From NCBI GenBank assembly GCA_036501625.1, contig DASXZY010000079.1, forward strand, positions 186,001-250,000: a stretch of DNA of 64,000 nt, given 5' to 3'. The notes beneath the pieces were generated by a model. That model worked only from the letters and a program-made list of their open reading frames with translations, was not told the DNA's origin and did not search any database. Origin of the DNA: Palsa-1400 sp036501625 (GTDB lineage: Bacteria > Verrucomicrobiota > Verrucomicrobiia > Limisphaerales > Palsa-1400). Position 1 is the first letter of the stretch; each line of letters starts with the position of its first letter. This document shows positions 59,606 through 64,000 of the stretch, piece after piece. A program made the translations under genes and the position numbers.

Positions 59606-60550
59606 ATGCGTTCATTTGAAAGCCTGAACCAACGTGAAATCCTGGCCCTGGCCGTCGCGCTGGAAGAGGAAGACGCCCGCGTTTACGACGAGTTTGCCGA
59701 CGGGCTTCGCGACCGCTTTCCAGAACAGGCGGAGAAATTCCGGCAGCTCAGCCACACCGAGGATGGCCATCGCCACCGCCTGCTGGAACTTTACCGCGAA
59801 CGATTCGGCGACCACCTTCCCCCCATCCGGCGCGAAGACGTGAGGGGATTTGTCAAACGCAGGTCGCTATGGCAAAGGCGTCCGCTCGGTTTGAAGGCCG
59901 CGCAGAAGCAGGCCGAGTTGATGGAAATGGAAACGAAGCGGTTCTACGAAGTGGCGGCCCGCCGCGCGGAAGACGCGGGCATCCGCCAGTTGCTTGGGGA
60001 CCTTGCTGAAGAGGAGCGCGGCCACGTGGATGCCGCCGGACAAATGTGCCAAGACGGCCTCAGCGGCGGCGACGCGGCTCGCGCGAAGAGAATGTTCGCG
60101 CTGCAAATCGTCCAGCCGGGATTGTCGGGATTGATGGACGGCTCTGTCTCAACTCTGGCGCCACTTTTTGCCGCCGCGCTTGCCACCCACAAAAGCCACT
60201 CGGCGTTCCTCGTTGGCTTGGCCGCGAGTCTTGGGGCGGGCATCAGCATGGGCTTCGCTGAGGCCTTGTCCGACGATGGCACATTAACCGGGCGCGGCCA
60301 TCCCTGGAAGCGCGGCGTGGTTTGCGGCGGGATGACCGCGCTGGGCGGCTTGGGCCATACGTTTCCCTACCTGATCCCCAACGTGCAACTGGCCACGGAG
60401 ATTGCGACCGGCGTGGTTTGCGTGGAGTTGGGCGTCATTTCCTGGGTGCGGCGCCGGTTTATGGACACCCCTTGGTCCACAGCCGTTCTGCAAGTCGGGC
60501 TGGGCGGATTGCTGGTGTTTCTGGTCGGCGTGCTGATCGGGAACTCGTAA
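59606..60550 (+). CDS. mbfA: Erythrin-VIT1 iron exporter (MbfA)
   Basis: 314 residues. Residues 1-160 form a ferritin-like (erythrin) domain with Glu/His ligands spaced as in rubrerythrins (LEEEDARVYDEFADGLRDRF, HTEDGHRHRLLEL, LAEEERGHVDAAGQ). Residues about 165-314 are a VIT1/CCC1-type membrane domain (QPGLSGLMDGSVSTLAPLFA; LGAGISMGFAEALSDDG). This fused layout is that of MbfA, which exports iron to limit peroxide damage. It shares a strand with the lipoate gene; a functional link is not evident. Confidence 0.93.
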   Translation: MRSFESLNQREILALAVALEEEDARVYDEFADGLRDRFPEQAEKFRQLSHTEDGHRHRLLELYRERFGDHLPPIRREDVRGFVKRRSLWQRRPLGLKAAQKQAELMEMETKRFYEVAARRAEDAGIRQLLGDLAEEERGHVDAAGQMCQDGLSGGDAARAKRMFALQIVQPGLSGLMDGSVSTLAPLFAAALATHKSHSAFLVGLAASLGAGISMGFAEALSDDGTLTGRGHPWKRGVVCGGMTALGGLGHTFPYLIPNVQLATEIATGVVCVELGVISWVRRRFMDTPWSTAVLQVGLGGLLVFLVGVLIGNS

Positions 60551-60558
60551 ATGTTCCG

Positions 60559-61815
60559 CTAATTCGTGCCCGCGTTTTTGAACCAGTTAGCGGACTGCGC
60601 GTATTGTTCGTAGGCCTTGTCCCCCAGCGTTTCGCGGACGGCCTTGTCCGTCTCGGCCTGCATGGCGTCCAGCGCGATCTGCATTTTGTCCGGCGGAATA
60701 TCTTTGTTTGACAACAATTTCTGGCGCGCTTCCTCCACCGCCTGTTTCATGTCCGTAAGCGTGTCGGCGGCGTCCGAGCGCAAATCGTAGCGCTCGCTCA
60801 ACAGAGTCAGGCTTTGGTAATCAGGATCCTGCGAGCGCTCAAATTGGCCAACTCGGTTCCCTGCGAGGGCGCTCTTAAAATCCGTCATCATCTGTGCTTC
60901 GTCGGCGGACTTGGCGGCGGCGGCGGCCGGGTCGCTTGGGTCTTGAAACTCGTAGGACTCGTCAATGGCCTTTTGCTTCTCATACAATCCGCGGAATTCC
61001 TCCTCGGTCGGGCTGAAGCCAACCAACTGCTGGCGCAACCAGTCGGCTGAGGACGAGGTGCTCAATTCGTACTGTTCCTTTTCCGCCGGGCTTAAAAGCT
61101 GGGACAATTGATCCTCGCGCCACTGATCAATCTGACGCAGTTGCTCCGCCTCTTCCGCCGACGGTTTTCCATCCGCCTCGCCGTAACGAACTTGTTCGCG
61201 TTTGCCCTCAAATTGATCCCGCAGCGACAGCACTTGCGCCCGTTTGTCATCGGACAGAAATGCCAGGCGATCATCGTCGTCATCCGTATCGACGAAATAT
61301 TTGTTGAGTTCGCGTTCGTAATTGACGCCCAGCAACTCGCGCAACACGGCTGGAAGCTCCTTGTCAATCTGCGCCAACTGCTTGTCCCGCTCCTCGATTT
61401 GCGGCTGCTTCAATTTGCGCTTGTCATTGGTTTCCCAATACTTGAACGCGCGCCCATTGTGATAGTATTGACCGCGGCGCTGGGCGTAGAGCCGCATCAC
61501 GTCGGTCAGGATGATGTCCTTGATCGTGCTTTCAGGGCAGCCGATGGAGCGCAAATTGGCAATGTATTGCCGGTAATCCGTGGATTCGAGCTGGCTCCAG
61601 CGAAAATCGTTGGTCTTGTAAACAATCTCCGTGCGCGTCCGCGTGGGCGTTCCGGGCGCCGCCGCGGCTTTGGCTTTCCACGCAGCCAATTCTATTTCGT
61701 CGGCCTTGCGGTCTTGCGCTGTCTGCCGGCCCCAATACTGGCGAAAGAAAGCAAACCCAGCCGCCAACGCCGCGACGTTCAGCAGCGCCAGAATGACGGC
61801 AAACCGCGATCTCAT
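60559..61815 (-). CDS. Hypothetical anchored or exported helical protein
   Basis: 418 residues from ATG 61815, chosen because it gives an N-terminal hydrophobic segment (FAVILALLNVAALAAGFAFF). The rest is helical and very charged, with an acidic run around 210 (FVDTDDDDDRLAF) and many Gln/Glu-rich helices. I do not recognise a named family; similar-looking proteins occur in Verrucomicrobia. It lies 41 bases after xer on the same strand and converges on mbfA. Confidence 0.7.
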   Translation of the reverse strand: MRSRFAVILALLNVAALAAGFAFFRQYWGRQTAQDRKADEIELAAWKAKAAAAPGTPTRTRTEIVYKTNDFRWSQLESTDYRQYIANLRSIGCPESTIKDIILTDVMRLYAQRRGQYYHNGRAFKYWETNDKRKLKQPQIEERDKQLAQIDKELPAVLRELLGVNYERELNKYFVDTDDDDDRLAFLSDDKRAQVLSLRDQFEGKREQVRYGEADGKPSAEEAEQLRQIDQWREDQLSQLLSPAEKEQYELSTSSSADWLRQQLVGFSPTEEEFRGLYEKQKAIDESYEFQDPSDPAAAAAKSADEAQMMTDFKSALAGNRVGQFERSQDPDYQSLTLLSERYDLRSDAADTLTDMKQAVEEARQKLLSNKDIPPDKMQIALDAMQAETDKAVRETLGDKAYEQYAQSANWFKNAGTN

Positions 61816-61856
61816 GCCCGCCAGCGTACGAGAGAATTCCCGCGCGGGCAAGACGA

Positions 61857-62789
61857 CTATTTCTCCCGCTTCGCTCGCGGATGAAACTTCCGATGAATGT
61901 CCCGCAAGCGCGACGGCGTGACGTGGGTATAAATCTCCGTCGTGCTGATGCTGGCATGGCCGAGCAATTCCTGGATCACGCGCAAGTCCGCGCCATTCTC
62001 CAGCAAATGAGTCGCGAAACTGTGGCGCAGCGCGTGAGGCGTGACGTTGCGGCCGATGTCCGCCAGCCGAATGCGCCGCTTGATGCGCGCCCAAAGCGTC
62101 GAGGCCGCGAACGGCCTCCCGCGCTGGTTGAGAAATAAATGCGCCGTCGATTTTCGTGTCAACAATTTCGGACGGCCAGCCTCCAAATACCGCCGCACCG
62201 ACTCCACCGCCTGGCGGCCCGCGGGCACGACGCGCTCTTTGTTCCCTTTGCCAATCACGGTCAGAAAGCCCGCCTCCAAATTCAGATGCTCCAGCCGCAC
62301 CCCGCGCAACTCGGACACCCGCAGCCCGGAGGAATAAGCGAGTTCCAAAATGGCCTGTTCGCACAAAGCGGCGGGCGTGCCGCTCCGTTCCGGTTGGAGC
62401 AGGCGCTCGATCTCCGTGTTGGAAAGCGCTTTGGGCAGGCGCTGCCACCGGCGCGGCAGCGAGAGATTTTCGGCGGGATTCTGTGTGAGGAATTTTTCCG
62501 TCTCCGCGAACTTGCCAAAGGCGCGCAAGGCTGCCACTTGCAAGTAAAGGCTCTCGGAACTGAGCTTGCGCGCGGAATTTTCCGGCTGATTCTTCGCGGT
62601 TCGCGTCCGTTCAAAGTCCAGAAAAGCCATCAAGTCGGCCTGCCTGACTTGCGCCCAGTCGTTGAAACCGCGCGCTTCGGCCCACGCCACGAAGTTCAGC
62701 AGCAAGGCCGCGTAGGTTCTCTGCGTTTGCTCCGATTGCCCGCGCTCATGCCGCACATAGACGAGAAAATCATCGACCAAATTGCGCAT
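61857..62789 (-). CDS. xerD: Tyrosine recombinase XerC/XerD
   Basis: 310 residues. An N-terminal SAM-like domain (about 1-105), then the catalytic domain with all residues: Arg157 (SGLRVSEL), Lys181 (GKGNKER), His252 and Arg255 (HALRHSFATH), His278 (LLGHASISTT) and Tyr287 (EIYTHV). Length fits the chromosome-dimer-resolving Xer proteins rather than integrases. XerC and XerD cannot be separated with confidence. No attachment site or dif-like sequence was recognised nearby. It is followed by a hypothetical gene and preceded by purC. Confidence 0.93.
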   Translation of the reverse strand: MRNLVDDFLVYVRHERGQSEQTQRTYAALLLNFVAWAEARGFNDWAQVRQADLMAFLDFERTRTAKNQPENSARKLSSESLYLQVAALRAFGKFAETEKFLTQNPAENLSLPRRWQRLPKALSNTEIERLLQPERSGTPAALCEQAILELAYSSGLRVSELRGVRLEHLNLEAGFLTVIGKGNKERVVPAGRQAVESVRRYLEAGRPKLLTRKSTAHLFLNQRGRPFAASTLWARIKRRIRLADIGRNVTPHALRHSFATHLLENGADLRVIQELLGHASISTTEIYTHVTPSRLRDIHRKFHPRAKREK

Positions 62790-62805
62790 GGCGTCGTCGT
62801 TTCCG

Positions 62806-63696
62806 TCATAACGTCCGCCCTGTCAAGCGCGCATAGGCATCAAGATACTTGCCGGTCGTGCGCTCAATGATGTCCGGCGGCAGAGCCGGCGCGGGCGGCT
62901 GTTTGTTCCACGCCAGAGTCTCCAGGTAATCGCGCACGTATTGCTTGTCAAAACTGGGCTGCCCGCGCCCGGCCTCGTATTGATCGGCCGGCCAGAAACG
63001 GGAGGAATCCGGCGTCAGCACTTCGTCGATCAAGACAAGCTTTCCATTAATCAAGCCGAACTCGAACTTCGTGTCGGCGATGATCAGCCCGCGTTCCAGC
63101 GCGTATTCGGCCGCGAAGGAATAAATCTTCAAGCTCAGGTCGCGCGCCTTTTCGGCAATGTCGCGGCCTGTGATTTCGCACGCTTCGGCAAAGGAAATGT
63201 TCTCATCGTGGCCGGTCTCGGCCTTGGTGGCGGGCGTGAAGAGCGGCTCCGGCAAACGCGAGGAATCGCGCAGGCCGGCCGGCAATTTGAGGCCGCAGAC
63301 CGCGCCGGTTCTCTGGTAATCCTTCCAACCCGAACCGGACAGGTAGCCGCGCACCACGCATTCAATGGCCAGCGGTTGCGCCTTTTGGACCACCATGCTG
63401 CGGCGGGACAAAAGCGCGGAATGCCTTTGCAGTTCGGCCGGCAGCGGGTCGCCCGCATTGGAAGCGAGATGGTTGGGAACCAGCCGCTCCGTTTGCCCGA
63501 ACCAAAAATAGGATATTTGTGTGAGCACTTCGCCTTTGCGCGGGATGCCGTTGGGCATGACGCAATCAAAAGCGGAGATGCGGTCGGTGGCGACGAACAA
63601 AAGCCGCCCGCCCAAATCGAATATTTCGCGGACCTTGCCGCTTTTGACTTTCTTGACGCCTGGAATTTCCAACGTCAGCACCGGATCATTTGACAT
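62806..63696 (-). CDS. purC: SAICAR synthetase (purine synthesis)
   Basis: 296 residues from ATG 63696; an in-frame TTG lies 12 bases upstream. The ATP-grasp-like PurC motifs are present: KVKSGKVREIFDLGGRLLFV, DRISAFDCVMPNGIPRKG, ECVVRGYLSGSGWKDYQ, IADTKFEFGL and LIDEVLTPDSSRFWP. The longer eukaryote/Bacteroidetes-like form fits about 300 residues. It joins aspartate to CAIR in purine synthesis. It diverges from the leucine leader peptide; xer follows after 16 bases. Confidence 0.97.
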   Translation of the reverse strand: MSNDPVLTLEIPGVKKVKSGKVREIFDLGGRLLFVATDRISAFDCVMPNGIPRKGEVLTQISYFWFGQTERLVPNHLASNAGDPLPAELQRHSALLSRRSMVVQKAQPLAIECVVRGYLSGSGWKDYQRTGAVCGLKLPAGLRDSSRLPEPLFTPATKAETGHDENISFAEACEITGRDIAEKARDLSLKIYSFAAEYALERGLIIADTKFEFGLINGKLVLIDEVLTPDSSRFWPADQYEAGRGQPSFDKQYVRDYLETLAWNKQPPAPALPPDIIERTTGKYLDAYARLTGRTL

Positions 63697-63776
63697 GCCT
63701 TCAGACAATAGCGGCTGCGCGAAAAAAGTTCAAAAACAATTTGACGAGCAAGCCTTTCCGGGTTAGGCATAATGCC

Positions 63777-63851
63777 GTGATAAAGAATCTGAACCTGCGA
63801 CTGTTGCTTGGCGCGCTGCTGCTTGATGGCTGCGTGGCGGTCGAGGTTTAA
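63777..63851 (+). CDS. leuL: Leucine-rich leader peptide (attenuator)
   Basis: A 24-residue reading frame from GTG 63777, sequence MIKNLNLRLLLGALLLDGC followed by VAVEV. Eight residues are Leu, in runs of three, with three Val and one Ile. It lies directly before a rho-independent hairpin and the 2-isopropylmalate synthase gene. In known leu operons, ribosome stalling at leader Leu codons prevents the terminator from forming. An in-frame check of the alternative ATG at 63772 gives a two-codon frame, so GTG is preferred. A TTGACG (63741-63746) may be the -35; the -10 is unclear. Confidence 0.7.
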   Translation: MIKNLNLRLLLGALLLDGCVAVEV

Positions 63852-63872
63852 TTTTCACTGACAAGAATTTTC

Positions 63873-63906
63873 AAACCCCATCGCCGGCAACGGCGGTGGG
63901 GTTTTT
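63873..63906 (+). terminator. Rho-independent attenuator hairpin
   Basis: Stem AACCCCATCGCCG pairs with CGGCGGTGGGGTT across a four-base GCAA loop with one G-T wobble, followed by five Ts. It ends 17 bases before the leuA start, between the leucine leader and that gene. Confidence 0.85.
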
Positions 63907-63923
63907 GGTCTTTATGGAACAAC

Positions 63924-64000
63924 ATGATGAAAGATAGACGAATCCTTATATTCGACACAACCTTGCGCGACGGCGAGCAATGCCCCGGCGCCTCCATGAA
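63924..64000 (+). CDS. leuA: 2-isopropylmalate synthase, 5' end only
   Basis: The frame from ATG 63924 reads MMKDRRILIFDTTLRDGEQC followed by PGASM to the window edge. DTTLRDGEQxPGASM is the metal-binding N-terminal signature of 2-isopropylmalate and related acyl-CoA condensing synthases. The enzyme condenses acetyl-CoA with 2-ketoisovalerate in leucine synthesis. Citramalate synthase shares the motif, but the Leu-rich leader supports leuA. Confidence 0.85.
   Translation, partial: MMKDRRILIFDTTLRDGEQCPGASM

Noticed and set aside
61857..62789. Xer-type recombinase considered as a phage or island integrase
   Set aside because: Length and motifs fit housekeeping XerC/D, neighbours are core genes such as purC, and no attachment repeats or phage genes are visible.

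Overview
The window looks like a chromosome segment of a member of Verrucomicrobiota, probably subdivision 3 (Pedosphaera/Limisphaerales type). This is an inference from gene content, not from a marker gene. The evidence is GC-rich coding, many large secreted beta-rich proteins (LamG-like, Ig-like, cohesin/dockerin-like, VCBS, BspA-type LRR), pseudopilin-like proteins with an FTLIELL-type N-terminus, a Planctomycetes/Verrucomicrobia-type ECF sigma factor beside a Ser/Thr kinase, a Tat-exported Gfo/Idh/MocA oxidoreductase, and plant-polysaccharide glycosidases (GH78, tandem GH51). I saw no tRNA, rRNA, CRISPR array, prophage or complete insertion sequence.

Layout. 1-9.8 kb: a sedolisin cut by the left edge, a GH78 alpha-L-rhamnosidase, a membrane TPR protein, a glycosyltransferase remnant, a VCBS protein, an MFS transporter and a sugar-type oxidoreductase. 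10.1-17 kb: lepA-lepB, then a 1297-residue secreted protein with two cohesin-like domains flanking a dockerin-like domain. 17-27.7 kb (minus strand): an operon of SGNH/TPR protein plus two GH51 arabinofuranosidases, then a LamG protein with a pseudopilin. 27.7-30.1 kb: a 166-bp MITE-like palindrome, a small membrane protein, an outer-membrane barrel and a second pseudopilin. 30.4-33.6 kb: a metallophosphoesterase with a GAF-like tail, then a gene-poor stretch with repeats and remnants. 33.6-36.9 kb: an ECF sigma factor and Ser/Thr kinase pair.

37.1-49.0 kb is the most interesting region: a tight nine-gene minus-strand operon. It encodes an FHA/GYF-like/zinc-ribbon/P-loop GTPase, a GAP1-N2-type GTPase-associated membrane protein, a large helical membrane protein, a GYF-TM2 protein, a MotA/TolQ/ExbB-type channel, two ExbD/MotB-like proteins with a transmembrane Asp, a membrane-anchored VWA protein and a membrane-anchored DUF2135-like protein. 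I read it as a GTP-regulated, ion-motive, envelope-spanning signalling or conflict system. The wider segment from 33.6 to 52.9 kb is bracketed by two same-orientation copies of a 40-bp repeat.

49-53 kb: a coiled-coil exported protein, a small protein with its own promoter, an ABM-type monooxygenase, a PQQ-type propeller protein and another repeat-rich gap. 53.3-56.4 kb: phosphate genes (DUF47-pit, convergent with pstB-sixA). 56.5-62.8 kb: a BspA-type LRR protein, a NarL-type regulator, a lipoate ligase, an MbfA-type iron exporter, a hypothetical protein and a Xer recombinase. 62.8-64 kb: purC, divergent from a leucine-rich leader peptide, an attenuator hairpin and the start of 2-isopropylmalate synthase, which runs off the right edge.
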